Shown here piece after piece: positions 42,581 to 53,112 of a stretch of DNA of 64,000 nucleotides. Positions within the stretch are counted from its first letter, which is position 1, and each line of letters begins with the position of its first letter. The position numbers were made by a program, and so were the translations under genes. The notes under the pieces were generated by a model. The model saw only the letters and a list, made by a program, of their open reading frames with translations. It was not told where the DNA came from and ran no database searches. Origin of the DNA: Oegoconia quadripuncta (lineage: Eukaryota > Arthropoda > Insecta > Lepidoptera > Autostichidae); contig OX438758.1 in NCBI GenBank assembly GCA_949316235.1, positions 15,223,731 to 15,287,730 on the forward strand, read 5' to 3'.

Positions 42581-42636
42581 CTGTAATGATTATAAAGTTG
42601 TTTAGGTGTGTGTTCCCTGGAAACTGCTTTGATTGC

Positions 42637-42665
42637 AGCGGTTCTCAACCTTTTTAAGCGGAGTT
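42637..42665. mobile_element. hAT-like terminal fragment
   Basis: CAGCGGTTCTCAACCTTTTT, then AAGCGGAGTTC. One end only. Confidence 0.45.
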
Positions 42666-42679
42666 CATTTAACACAATA

Positions 42680-42745
42680 ACTTCACTTAACATCAGGTGT
42701 GATTGAGGTCAAGTACCAACACGTTGTGCATAAAAAAAAAATATT
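42680..42745 (+). mobile_element. SINE-C, 3' end
   Basis: TTCACTTAACATCAGGTGTG to CAACACGTTGTGCAT and A-run. Confidence 0.75.
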
Positions 42746-42759
42746 GCAATTCGACAGAG

Positions 42760-42854
42760 AGGTAGGCTGGGACCCGGAGAATGACATAGTCTACTATACT
42801 ATAAGTCAACCATAAAGGAATTCCTCACGGACGAAGCCGAGGGCGGAATGCTAG
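42760..42854 (+). mobile_element. Repeat H, 3' end
   Basis: TCACGGACGAAGCCGAGGGC then GGAATGCTAG. Confidence 0.55.
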
Positions 42855-42959
42855 TTTAATAAACAAGAAATGGAAATATTTGAAAAAGAAACTTAACTAC
42901 ATAATAATTCATATTTGATGCTTAAAAATGTGTACAAAACTCTTAATAGTCGTTATATA

Positions 42960-43168
42960 ATAAATAATAATAATAATAAATAAATATCCTTAGACATACA
43001 CACATCGACATTTAGTTCCACAGTAAGCAACTATAGACTTGTGTTGTGGATACCAGATGGTTGATATACTACATAAATACTTATTATAAATGAATACATC
43101 CATAACTCGGGTACATATGTCCGTATTCATCACACAAACAATACCCCTAGCGGGATTCGAACGTTATA
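42960..43168 (-). mobile_element. SINE-A, head truncated within B box
   Basis: (AAT)n tail, 3' module, CATAACTCGGGTACATATGT and CCTAGCGGGATTCGAAC, then unrelated sequence. Confidence 0.85.
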
Positions 43169-43169
43169 T

Positions 43170-44090
43170 ACGTCTGATTTTACTGCAAAATGGGGAAATT
43201 TTGTTTATAATAAAATTATAGTCACATTAGTCGACATTATTGGTGACACTTTATTCATTATGCAATGCAGTTTCGATATTATATGTTTTTTGATACCTTT
43301 TATATTTACGTAATAATCGCCTGGCAACACTTAACCCTTACACCTTATAAAGAATTTAGCTTGCTGTTGTGGATACAAACGAGAATTCCGCATTTTATAA
43401 GACACAAATAATAAATAACCGTTTTCCTTGTCACAGCTAATGATTTTGTTTAGATACTTCATAGAGGCTTCGGGGTTCGATTCCCCGTTGTGTAAGAAGT
43501 AAATATGTGCACTTACTTTCCATTTCTGATTATTTCTTACGATTTATTACTGTTGCATCACTTCAATAATGACATAGCATTACGGTCGGGCGTTATAGAT
43601 TTGTTCGCGACGGAAACTGACCGCTGAGCCCTGATATTTTCCCTTCGCCGCCTGAAAAAAACTATTGTTACGAAAATCCGAACACAATGTTTTATACATT
43701 TCAGTAAACAATCGTCTATTGTTCGGTGGGAAACCTCGATAAGGTGAAAAAATCGGTTTCCGATACGAACGATACACTGCCCAGGTGTTGAATATTACAT
43801 AGCTGGAAAGTCGTTGTTTTAATTTGCGTAATCGCATAGACGTTGATTTAGTAATTTTAGACGGGCAAAATTATTTTTGTACTTTCTGTTGATCTATAAG
43901 TTGAAGACAGAAAAATTTAAATAAATCGCGTCGTGTGTTTTCCAAATTTTTTACATCCGGCGCTCTGGACTGATATGACTTTTAACAAAGCCCATGTCAC
44001 AGAATTAATACATACAGTACTAACGTACCCCTATCTGTGTTGCTGTGAATCTGTCTGTGGCACTGTGCGTCAAAACGATAGCGACGATGA
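43170..44090. other. No gene assigned
   Basis: A CG-richer block on the - strand near 43580-43660 reads TTTTTTTCAGGCGGCGAAGG and could be an acceptor plus exon, or a MITE. I saw no family motif. A lone B-box-like GGTTCGATTCC at 43475 has no A box. Confidence 0.35.
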
Positions 44091-44094
44091 CACA

Positions 44095-44204
44095 TACATA
44101 ACTTCACGACCTTTATCCCAAATGGGATGGTCAAATATATCCCAAACAAGTGTTTGGGTGTTTCAAACATTAAAAGTTTAATATTTGAAACAACATACGC
44201 GTTT
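44095..44204 (+). mobile_element. Repeat R5, left part
   Basis: CATAACTTCACGACCTTTAT, CAAATGGGATGGTCAAATAT and AAGTTTAATATTTGAAACAA, then SINE-A. Confidence 0.65.
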
Positions 44205-44482
44205 TACCTTGCTTGGTGTAGTGGTTAAGAACTCTGACTGTTATAGCAAAAGGTGATCGGGTTCGAATCCCGCTAGGGGCATACAGACATATGTTCCCGA
44301 GTTATGGATGTTTTTCATTTATATATTATTATTATTATTTTAAGGTATATGTATTCATTCACAAAAAAATGTATTTGTGTAGTTTATCAACAATCTGGTA
44401 TTCATAATACAAGCCTAGTTGCTTAGTGTGGAACTAGATGGCGCTGTGTGTATGTGGAAAGATATTTATTATTTATTTATTA
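44205..44482 (+). mobile_element. SINE-A, full length
   Basis: Head CTTGGTGTAGTGGTTAAGAA, B box GGTTCGAATCCCGCTAGGGG, then the 3' module AACAATCTGGTATTCATAAT. Confidence 0.9.
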
Positions 44483-44499
44483 TTGTTATTACCTGTCGA

Positions 44500-44840
44500 G
44501 ATATACGGAAAGGCAGACGTGACGGGGGTGAGCCCAACGCCGTTGAAATGTGCAAGTCCTAAAGTTCTCGATTGCCTGGCGTGGCCTCCACTCGAGAACA
44601 TTTCACCCCACCGGTGGTCAGTTCTTTGGGTTATGTGCCCAGCCCACTGCCACTTCAACTTGCTAATCCGCTGGGCTATATCAATGACCTTCGTTCGTCT
44701 ACGGATTACTTCATTTCTGATTCGATCACGTAGTGGTACGCCGAGCATCGCCCTCTCCATACGTTGTTGTTGACCTTGAGTTTTCTTATGAGGGCCATAG
44801 TGAGAGACCACGTTTCAGTACCATAAGTCATCACTGCTCG
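44500..44840 (-). mobile_element. RTE-like LINE ORF2 C-terminal fragment
   Basis: Frame reads RMERAMLGVPLRDRIRNEVI, RRRTKVIDIAQRISKLKWQW, AGHITQRTD. These are typical RTE C-terminal motifs. A frame break follows GGHARQSRT. Another fragment is at 52050. Confidence 0.82.
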
Positions 44841-45060
44841 TCTTCAAGCACTGAGGTATTTTTATCAAGAAGACATTGCTTAGTTTCCCGAACGCCATTC
44901 AGTTGAATTCACCTTTACATACCCTTTTTTGTTTAATTAGTCTGGGGTCCAAAATAGCAATAGAGTCTTGTAGAGGGAAGAGACTGGGTTTGCCAAGCTA
45001 TTGACTTCGTAAATTCACAAAATTGAGATGCATGACAGAAGGAGGAGCATGTAATCAGCA

Positions 45061-45205
45061 GGGGCTCTATTACTTAATTTCAGCGTTATCGTCATTGGTT
45101 ACGTTCTGAAATGTGATTGGTTGATTCATCGCTCGCTCGGCAATTTGACGGCTTCTCATTGGTCAATGTAATCGATGACTATACATAATCTAAGGGGCAG
45201 GTTTG
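45061..45205. mobile_element. MITE-5, copy 2
   Basis: CAGGGGCTCTATTACTTAAT, GTTCTGAAATGTGATTGGTT and CAATTTGACGGCTTCTCATT. Inverted copy of 40930-41072. Confidence 0.7.
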
Positions 45206-45430
45206 GAATAACCCTTTTACAGATGGCGTGCATGTCTTGCGGACATGAATCGCAGTCATGCAGCTGTTTCATTGATTCCATTTCCCTGTACACGTAAAGG
45301 TGCTATACAATTCCAGTAAAAAGGCCCTTTTTCACAATAGTAAATAATATTTGGATCACTTTTCCTGGATAAATAGGATCGTGGGAATTTCCGCATGTCG
45401 CAGAATGTATCTCTATTTTTATCACGTTCA
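45205..45430. other. No feature seen
   Basis: Short AT-rich spacer. Confidence 0.4.
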
Positions 45431-45431
45431 G

Positions 45432-45567
45432 TATAAATATTTCGGTCACTTACACCAATTATCTAGTCCCAAACTAAGCAAAGCTTGTACTATGGATATT
45501 AGATAACGCTTAAACATACATAAATACTTATATAAACATCCATTACTCGGGAATAATTGTTCGCATC
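45432..45567 (-). mobile_element. SINE-B, 3' two-thirds
   Basis: TTCGGTCACTTACACCAATT to CTCGGGAATAATTGTTCGCA. It is cut directly by the SINE-C head. Confidence 0.8.
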
Positions 45568-45569
45568 TA

Positions 45570-45708
45570 ACCGCCTCTGTGGCTTAATGTAAACAACATG
45601 GGTTTACGAATCGGAGGTAGCAGGTTCGATCCTCAGTTTAATACTCGGTTTGGTTGGTGGTAGGGAATTTTAAACGTCCGCCCGGCTAGCTACCACCATA
45701 ACTTCAAA
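45570..45708 (+). mobile_element. SINE-C, 5' half
   Basis: CGCCTCTGTGGCTTAATGTA, B box GGTTCGATCCTCAG, then GTCCGCCCGGCTAGCTACCA, where it stops. Confidence 0.85.
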
Positions 45709-45714
45709 CTTCAA

Positions 45715-46635
45715 GCATTTATTTCAACGTAAGATACATGATATCATTTGTTGAATGTCAATTTAAATATATTGGAAATAAAAATAGGGCTTAAGCATTT
45801 TTCGGTCAGTCAGTATGTCCAAGCTATCACCGCTTCGGAAAGGGAAATCAACTGTGGGAAACGAAGCGGCGTAGAAACCCACTGGATCATTTTTCTTTTC
45901 TTTTCTTTTTTTTTATATATGTAAAAGTATACAACTAATACAATTTTATAATTTTTGGGAGCTGGGCGAAGTATACCAAGCGTTTTTGTCATCAAGTCTG
46001 CCGCTAAAACAGCTATTCTTGTCGGTGGAGTAACGACCATGTCTCTCCACTGTCCGCCCTCGTTTTAACCTCTTGGTACGACACGACATTCACCTTTTCT
46101 TTCACTTAGTCAAAGTAATTACGTAATTAAGTAATTACTACAAAGTCTACCACTCATAATTTTAAATTTCTCCATACAGACCCCTCTCAATAAATCATCC
46201 TATATATATGTGTATGTCTATATCTACATAACATAAAAATGTAAATAGATTGCCCTTTTCACTGTGTAATGTATAACCAAATGGGCTACATCGCATTGCC
46301 ATTTCCTCTTCATTGACCCTATTAGGGTTGCTATTAATAAAAATATTACCCTAGAAATTGTTATACGCCGTATAAAATCATCTACCGTCGAGTTACCGAA
46401 GTTAATTACTGACCGCTAATTCCCCAAAATAAGCGAAAGTCATTGTTACGGGTTGCATTATCTTTGTGGCACAGAAGGCTCTTTACCTTACAATTAAACT
46501 CTACGAGTCACGTAAAGGACTATTGCTATATTTCCAGTATATCCTGTTCAGATGAGATAACTGCTAAAACTCGGTTATACAGGGTCATTTCTAAAATCTT
46601 TTTCCGTATTTAAAACAGACAAACCATGCACATTT
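45715..46635. other. No gene recognised
   Basis: AT-rich. Neither strand has a supported exon. Confidence 0.45.
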
Positions 46636-46639
46636 AAAA

Positions 46640-46936
46640 CCGTGGCTCAATGTAAACAACATTGGGTTTGCGATTCGCGGTCGCGGATTCTGGTTTGGTT
46701 GGTGGTAGGGCATTTTAAATGTCCGCCTGGCTAGCTACCACCATCTTATCAAAATCTGCCGCCAAGCAGCAATGTTAATAGCATTGTTGTGTTCTGGTTG
46801 TCAGAGATAAGATAAGAGCCAGTTCCCTCAAATAACATGGGGTTTCCGGGTCAGTACGCTACCACCTTCGGTCTCATCTTTTCTTAACATCAGGTGTGAT
46901 TGAGGTCAAGTGCTAACCCGTTGTGCATAAAAAAAA
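46640..46936 (+). mobile_element. SINE-C, B box damaged
   Basis: CCGTGGCTCAATGTAAACAA, a short deletion after GCGGTCGCGGATTC, then a normal body and A-run. Confidence 0.88.
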
Positions 46937-46938
46937 AA

Positions 46939-47070
46939 TGTTATCTAAGTCTGCTGCCGCTAAACAGCAATGATAATAGCATTGTTGTGTGTCGGTTGTT
47001 AAAAGTAAGATCTCAAATAAGATAGAGTTTCAGGTAAGCACTCATCTTCACTTAACATCAGATATGCTTG
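46939..47070 (+). mobile_element. SINE-C, second partial copy in tandem
   Basis: TTATCTAAGTCTGCTGCCGC to CTTCACTTAACATCAGATAT. It starts directly after the A-run of the previous copy. Confidence 0.75.
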
Positions 47071-47107
47071 AAATAAATAAATATGTATATAAATAAATAA
47101 ATGTATC

Positions 47108-47155
47108 AGACACACCAATCATCTAGTCCCAAACTAAGCAAAGCTTGTACTATAT
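47108..47155 (-). mobile_element. SINE-B, 3' end only
   Basis: CACACCAATCATCTAGTCCC, AAACTAAGCAAAGCTTGTAC, then the next LINE's tail. Confidence 0.7.
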
Positions 47156-47156
47156 T

Positions 47157-48141
47157 TATTTATTTATTTATTTATTTTTATTAGGGAAATCAACAGCTTA
47201 ATCTTAACAAGTATTGCTTACATATTTCAGAGTATTTTTATTATAGCGTGCGTTTTAAAGGTACGTTAAAGGTAATTTTAGAGGTTAGATATTGACAGTC
47301 TATGTTTGAGTTTAAAATGTCATAAAGTAGTGTCATGTCAAGCATAATGCGTCTTTTGGTTAGTGTAACCATATTGTAATGCTGACAGCTGTCCGTGTAG
47401 TTAGAAAATAGATTGCGTGTTTTATAGTTTAAATATTTCAGAAATTTGGTCTGAATTTGCTCAATACGGTTCTTGTATATATTGTACTGGGGTGACCAAA
47501 TGACACTACCATATTCTAATACGCTACGTACATATGCGAAGTATAATACATGTTATATTAGAGAAAGGTTGACTGACTCGTTTAAGAAAGCCCAGACCTT
47601 GGTATGCCTTTTGGACAATCATGTCAATATGATCATTCATTACCAATGTGTTGTCAAGTTTAATTCCTAAATCACGGATGGTGTTGGTTTTTTCTATGAT
47701 CAGATTATTAATATTATAATTGTATGAAAAATTATTTATCCGACGTGAAAAAGATATAAATTGACACTTGCTAACGTTGACAGTGATTCTATTAGTTGCA
47801 TAATATTGAGATAATCGAGTCAGATCTTCTTGTAATCTGACACAATCTTCATTGCTACCGATATCGTTAAAGATTTTTGTATCGTCAGCGTACATTAGGA
47901 ACTTAGAATTCTTAAAACAAGTGTAGATGTCATATAGGAAAGCATTATACAAGAGAGGTCCTAATTGAGACCCCTGGGGAACTCCAGATGGGATTGTCAC
48001 AAGGTCTGATCTACAGCCTCCCACTACTACCGCCTGTGAACGATTTTTTAGATATGAGGTAATCCAACGTAGCAAATCCCCACATATACCTATACGTTCT
48101 AATTTCTTGAGCAGAATGACGTGATCGACACGGTCAAAAGC
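47157..48141 (-). mobile_element. CR1/Jockey-like LINE, 5'-truncated, RT half
   Basis: Begins inside the RT domain at AFDRVDHVILLKKLERIG (48141) and ends in an (AAATA)n-type tail at 47157. Coding is open to about 47520, with a 3' untranslated region after that. Confidence 0.88.
47524..48141 (-). pseudogene. Reverse transcriptase fragment of the 47-kb LINE
   Basis: Open frame with AFDRVDHV, LLRWITSYLKNRSQAVVVGG, IPSGVPQGSQLGPLLYN, the catalytic block MYADDTKIF, then LDNTLVMNDHIDMIVQKAYQ and LGFLKRVSQ. It then breaks (ILRICT, stop), where intact elements continue with the C-terminal connection region. Lacks endonuclease and ORF1. Inactive. Confidence 0.87.
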
Positions 48142-48299
48142 TTAAATTTCGAATCTTATCATTCTATGAAAGTCCACTCGGAAAATAAGCCTGCAATTCA
48201 CATAGCAATCGCCATGCCGGGCAGGCGGGTTGGCGATCGCAGATATTGTTTTTGTATCGTGTTGCGGCGTTAACTTTTTTATTTTACACAACTCTGCCA

Positions 48300-48440
48300 G
48301 GAACCAGTAAAACATACATACATATATAATGTCACGCCTGTTCCCGTAGGGGTAGGCAGAGACCACAGACTTCCACTTGCTACGATCCTGACACACCTCT
48401 TCTGCTGCCTTCACTCTCATAAGGTTGTTCATACATGCTC
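48300..48440 (-). mobile_element. RTE-like LINE 3' tail
   Basis: Reads [20 protein letters not shown], then KSVVSAYPYGN. Same as the tail at 57238. Confidence 0.75.
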
Positions 48441-48510
48441 GTGGGTTTAGGTTTACTTTTTACATACAGTAAAACATGATCATAATAAATTCTTTAATTT
48501 GCAAACATAT

Positions 48511-48844
48511 TTAACTATTATCATTAACCAGCTGCTGTATAATAAATAGCCCCACTCTCCTCACCCAGCACCAAATATTACATGTTCTTCTATCGCTCTG
48601 TCCGTCTGTCTTCTCCGTTGTGGCAGTAGTACTGGGTAACGGTGTGGTGTGATAATCTGTGGTTTCATAATACTCGTAATCCATTGGAATGTAACAAGCT
48701 GAGGTCAAAGATAAAATTAAAGTAACAATGTAGAGTAGGGTCGAAGGGAACTGGGTTCGAATTTGGGGTAATTTTATATGAGAAAACTCCATGGTCATCC
48801 GATGTTGATGCACAGATGTCAGGTGTAAGTTCAACCAGATCAGT
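48511..48844 (-). CDS. Small secreted peptide precursor, WCW family (95 aa predicted)
   Basis: Paralogue of the 28482 gene. The chosen start is the ATG at 48798 (ATGACCATGG context; the second ATG at 48792 is equally possible). A splice acceptor TTTCTTTCACACAG ends at 48845, so 48844-48799 would be 5' untranslated. Longer upstream reading is sequence of element E2 and is rejected. Residues 20-34 form a hydrophobic signal core (TLLYIVTLILSLTSA). Residues 35-69 are Tyr/Thr/Asp-rich (YEYYETTDYHTTPLPSTTAT). Arg70-Arg71 is a dibasic pair. The tail of residues 72-95 contains C73-N-IWC77-W, then VRRVGLFIIQQLV. The stop is TAA at 48511, with ATTAAA about 15-20 bases on. The tail shares 10 of 23 positions with the + strand paralogue. 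Function unknown. Confidence 0.72.
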
Positions 48845-49006
48845 CTGTGTGAAAGAAACAAGAAATTAAAAAATATATATAAAAAGTCCTTACCTATGAA
48901 ATTGGCGTTTTGTATGAAGAATTTCATTAAGACTGTTTTCTCCATACAAACATTTTTGATTTTTTTTGAGAACGGCAAATGCAAATTTAGCTAAACAGAA
49001 CAGTAT

Positions 49007-49999
49007 GTGGAAATTGAACACTATAATATAGAGACTGGTATAATATGCAACTATAGATCAGAAGTGCAACCTATGAAAAATTCCATACCACAAGGCAGTG
49101 TCCTTGGAAGTTTGCTCTTCATACTATATATAAACGATCTTCCTAAAATAATCAATGAATTATGTGTTCTATTCGCGGACGATATCTCTGTCCTATTACC
49201 GTGCTCCATTGTAACAAATCTAAACAGTCAGTTAAATAATACTCTAAACACAGTTGTACAATGGTTAAATGATCACAATTTGGAAATAAATCTCACGAAA
49301 ACTAAGCTAATGCAATTTAGACCCCATCAAAAGCGCCCTTTGGACATAAATTTCAAATACCATAATAACAAGCTAGATTGTATTCCCACTTTCTCACTGT
49401 TAGGTTTAAATATTGACACACATATAAATTGGAAGACACACATTGACAAATTAAAGAATAAGTTATCTAGGTTTACATATGCTTTGACGGAGCTCAAAAA
49501 ATCAACCGACTTTAAAACTGCACTTACAACATATTATGCTTATGCTCACTCATGGCTCCAATATGGTATAATTTTATGGGGAAATAGTACTGACGTGAAG
49601 GACATTTTTATCATCCAAAAAAGATGTATAAGAATTTTAGTAAACATTAAAGAATTAGATAGTTGCAAACCACATTTTATCGAGCACAAAATTTTAACCT
49701 TGACATCAATATACATCCTCGAAGCTTGTAAATTTGTAAGGAAATATAAGAGCGCCTTTCCGGTATACTCTCGACCAAGAAATCTGAGACAAAAAGACAG
49801 ACTAGCACTCCCTATATCAAAAATGGAAATGTTTATGACAGGACCACATTGTATGACAATTAAAATATATAACAAATTGCCGACTTATTTATCAAATACA
49901 GAAAAGACAAAAACTTTTGCAAATAAATTAAAAGCTTTCCTACAAACAAAAGCATATTATAATCTAAAAGAGTTTTTTGAAGACAAATTTGAAAGTTAA
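49007..49999 (+). pseudogene. Reverse transcriptase C-terminal half (330 codons open)
   Basis: Frame open from the truncation to TAA at 49997. It contains IPQGSVLGSLLFILYINDLP, the catalytic LFADDISVLL, LEINLTKTKLMQF, LLGLNIDTHINW, then the C-terminal connection region IIQKRCIRILVNI and YNKLPTYLS. The palm motif has FADD, and the N-terminal fingers, endonuclease and ORF1 are missing. Since it is 5'-truncated it cannot move by itself. The intact reading frame indicates recent insertion. Confidence 0.9.
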
Positions 50000-50365
50000 A
50001 CATGAAAATTTTGGTCTGCCTGTCAAACTAGGTACTTATTTATTCCCATGCAATTGTATTGACATTATATGCTTTCGACATTTAAAATAGTTCTATATCA
50101 ATTTGTTTTCCTATCATTTATATTACATCACTATTTATTGAATTGGACTGGACATGCAATTAATTCTATTAGACCCTGACATTTGAATTATATAATTTAT
50201 TTATTTACATTGCTTATACTTAGATATGATATATTTGTGTATGTTTTTCCTTTAAATTAATGACATTATACCACTTTAATTTGTTAAATACGGCTAATGT
50301 AGACATAATCTACTTTTTATGTCGTAAAATACCTTTTGAATTTTATAATTAATTAATAATAATGT

Positions 50366-50743
50366 ATATAATATAATATAATATAATATAATATAATATA
50401 ATATAATATAATATAATATAATATAATATAATATAATATAATATAATATAATATAATATAATATAATATAATATAATATAATATAATATAATATAATATA
50501 ATATAATATAATATAATATAATATAATATAATATAATATAATATAATATAATATAATATAATATAATATAATATAATATAATATAATATAATATAATATA
50601 ATATAATATAATATAATATAATATAATATAATATAATATAATATAATATAATATAATATAATATAATATAATATAATATAATATAATATAATATAATATA
50701 ATATAATATAATATAATATAATATAATATAATATAATATAATA
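50366..50743. repeat. Pentanucleotide array (TATAA)n, about 75 units
   Basis: Unbroken TATAA repeat in the LINE 3' untranslated region. The - strand frame (ILYYI repeated) is a by-product. Confidence 0.97.
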
Positions 50744-51184
50744 GTTGTAGTGCCCTAACAGGGCTTCCATGTTAAGTACTAAAATGAAATTGAAAGACCT
50801 TGTAACCATGGAAAGCAACAATAAATGAATTATGAATTATGAATTAAACTTTGTGTGTATTATCGGATAACATTAAGTTAAGTATAGGCAGCGTTAATTT
50901 TTAAAAGCAACCGCTTTATAAAAGTTTCAGCGAATTAAGAAATGATTATGGGAAGCACATGAAAAGAGTTCTGTTCAATTTTTTTTTATTATGTGATTTA
51001 GACCAGAAATTAAAAAATATTTCATGTGAAACCTTGAAATAATATTCCATTTTCCAAATAAAAAACAAATTCGGATATAGCTTTGAAAATCGCAGGAATT
51101 AGTACATATGATTAACGAAGAAAAAAAACTCCAATTTCATAGGTAAAGACCCAATACTAACCGCTATGTGTACTAAATCATAAA

Positions 51185-51290
51185 TAAAGTTACGCCTGTT
51201 TCCCGTAGGGTGGGTAGAGACCACAGACTTTCATTTGCTACTATCCTGACATATCTCTTTTGCTTAATACACTCTAATGCATTTCCGTTC
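51185..51290 (-). mobile_element. RTE-like LINE 3' tail, diverged
   Basis: CGCCTGTTTCCCGTAGGGTG, GAGACCACAGACTTTCATTT and CTCTTTTGCTTAATACACTC match 48300 and 57238. Confidence 0.65.
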
Positions 51291-51299
51291 TACTTTATA

Positions 51300-51585
51300 A
51301 CAAACTTATAACTTATAAAATAAAAAGAGGGGTGCTATGAAATTGAAGTTTTCAACAAGCACGTCCGTGTGTGTCTGCCTGCGGCATTGTAGCGTTAAAC
51401 AGATATGAAAATAGTGTTTGATTTTGAACGTTGGTGTTTGTGAGATGATTGTTAGGCACCTTTCCCTTCATTTAATCTTTAATACTACTGAGGTACATCT
51501 GTTCAAAGCCTGCACGTACACATAAACACATACAAAACGCCGTGAAACACATATTCGTCGAGGATTAAGAAAACAATGTTCAGAA
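51300..51585. other. No feature seen
   Basis: Short spacer of no recognised content. Confidence 0.4.
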
Positions 51586-51586
51586 C

Positions 51587-51904
51587 TTTTTTTTTTTGTG
51601 AACGACGGGTTCGTACTTGACCTCAATCGCACCTGATGTTAAGTGAAAATGAGGCCGAAGGTGTAAGCGTACTGACCCCGAAACCCCAACACATTTGGGG
51701 GACTGGCTATCTTATCTCTGACAACCGGAACACAACAATGCTATTAACTTTGCTGCTTGGCGGCAGATTTAGATATGATGGTGGTAGCTAGCCAGGCGGA
51801 CATTTAAAATGCCATACCACCAACCAAACCGATTACTTAAACATCGAACCCGCGACGTCTGAATCGTAAACCCAATGTTGTTTACATTGAGCCACGGAGG
51901 CGGT
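51587..51904 (-). mobile_element. SINE-C, deletion in the B-box region
   Basis: All body blocks present. The stretch with the B box is shortened (ACATCGAACCCGCGACG). Confidence 0.88.
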
Positions 51905-52049
51905 TAAAGCGGTTCCTCTGAACATTAAAAGAAATCCTTTGTTAAAATATTTTGAGTTTTAAACAACCGTTCGCTAAACAAAGGTTGCAAGCGACCTGTA
52001 GTCAGCGACCTGACATAACCTTTATTAAGTCGTCTGACCACCTTGTAAA

Positions 52050-52265
52050 TGGACGTCCTGCTCTGCGCTTGCCGGTACGTGCATGGTCACTAGAGAACTT
52101 TAATGTCTCAGCGGCCATCAGGTCTTCGAGTTATGTGCCCTGCCCACTGCTTGCTAATCCGCCTATGGATTTCTTTATTCCTGATTCGACCACATGGTGA
52201 AACGCCGAGCATCACCCTCTCCATAGCTCGTTGCATGACCACGTTTTGGCATCAGTTATCATTGG
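52050..52265 (-). mobile_element. RTE-like LINE ORF2 fragment
   Basis: Diverged copy of the 44500 segment: CTCTCCATAGCTCG, AACGCCGAGCATCACCCTCT and CTTGCTAATCCGCCTATGGA in reverse encode the MERAMLG / RRIS motifs in broken frames. Confidence 0.65.
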
Positions 52266-52269
52266 CACA

Positions 52270-52940
52270 CATTAATTAAAGACTATCGTCTTCAAGCACT
52301 ATGGTATTTTGAAAGAATAGACGTTGCGCAATTTCTTATTAACCTTACCTATATAATATTACAGTCTTAAGACGTCCACTGCTCCGTGAATCAAATCACT
52401 CAAAGTCGGTCTTGTTCCCCAAAGGAATAGTTTCTTTCAACATCCATCATTTTTCTCTAATTCTGGCTTTTCTTAAGGGTATATTTCATAAACCTTTGGT
52501 CCCTTAATAAAGTCCGACGTTGTCAGTGATATATCACTATAGATTGATTAAGTGCATCCAAATGTTTCTGGTTTTTGTGGTAGAGCTCAGATAAACTTCT
52601 TTTCTAATTAATTATCTTGATATATTTTCTACGTGAATAGTTACAATTGCTTCGAGAAGTTTAGGAATGTTCCGTTATTTTCATACGGCGTTTCTGCTCA
52701 TTCATTTTGTTTTTATCTTGTATTCAACAAAGCGATACGTTTGAAATACATTCCTTTTCACTGCAACTTGAGCATTTGTGAGAAGACTGCGAAAGATTTT
52801 CTGAAATGTAGGAATTTTCAAAACCAATCTCGTGCCTATGATGCACTTTTTTAATTAAACAATTCCTTTCGATCCTCACCCTTTGTATCTCAGAATACCT
52901 AGTTTTATGACTGATGTGATGACAATAATGGCAATAGTGG
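52270..52940. other. No gene recognised
   Basis: Short open frame at 52633-52854 lacks known motifs and splice evidence. Confidence 0.4.
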
Positions 52941-52942
52941 TA

Positions 52943-53110
52943 CTAGCTTTCCGCTCGCGACTTCGTCCGAATAGGTTTCATAATAAAGTACAGACTATCA
53001 CGTCTTGTATTATTCGGAAGACCCTCTAAATTGTGAAAACCGTATCAAAATCCGTTGCGTAGTTTAGAATAACTAAGCGGACAAACAGACGGATGTGGAC
53101 AGCGACTTTG
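52943..53110 (-). mobile_element. Repeat H
   Basis: CTAGCTTTCCGCTCGCGACT in reverse is the H 3' end. Inner part CCGTATCAAAATCCGTTGCG is diverged. Confidence 0.6.
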
Positions 53111-53112
53111 TT

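Larger units (their letters stand above)
48997..50844 (+). mobile_element. CR1/Jockey-like LINE, 5'-truncated, nested in E2, TSD TAAAC
   Basis: TAAAC at 48992-48996 and 50845-50849 flanks the insertion. It contains the RT C-terminal coding part, a 3' untranslated region, a large pentanucleotide array, and an end CAATAAATGAATTATGAATT repeated. Confidence 0.9.
48886..51152. mobile_element. TIR element E2, copy 2, split by a LINE
   Basis: E2 left part at 48886-48996 (TTACCTATGAAATTGGCG ... TTTAGCTAAAC) and right part at 50845-51152 (TTTGTGTGTATTATCGG ... AATTTCATAGGTAAAGACCC). Rejoined, they match the uninterrupted copy at 18914-19358. Confidence 0.9.

Noticed and set aside
43465..43500. tRNA-like B box GGTTCGATTCC
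   Set aside because: No A box or acceptor stem; likely SINE relic.
43580..43837. Possible exon with acceptor TTTTTTTCAG
   Set aside because: No donor or family motif; left as unassigned.
44438..44773. 111-codon + strand frame
   Set aside because: Antisense of the RTE-like ORF2 fragment, whose - strand has the RMERAMLG and RRRTK motifs.
48799..48984. N-terminal extension of the 48.5-kb peptide (157-codon reading)
   Set aside because: The extension includes element E2 sequence and crosses a splice acceptor at 48845; the ATG at 48798 is followed by a normal signal peptide.
50294..50821. 175-codon frame of ILYYI repeats
   Set aside because: Translation of the TATAA array in a LINE 3' untranslated region.
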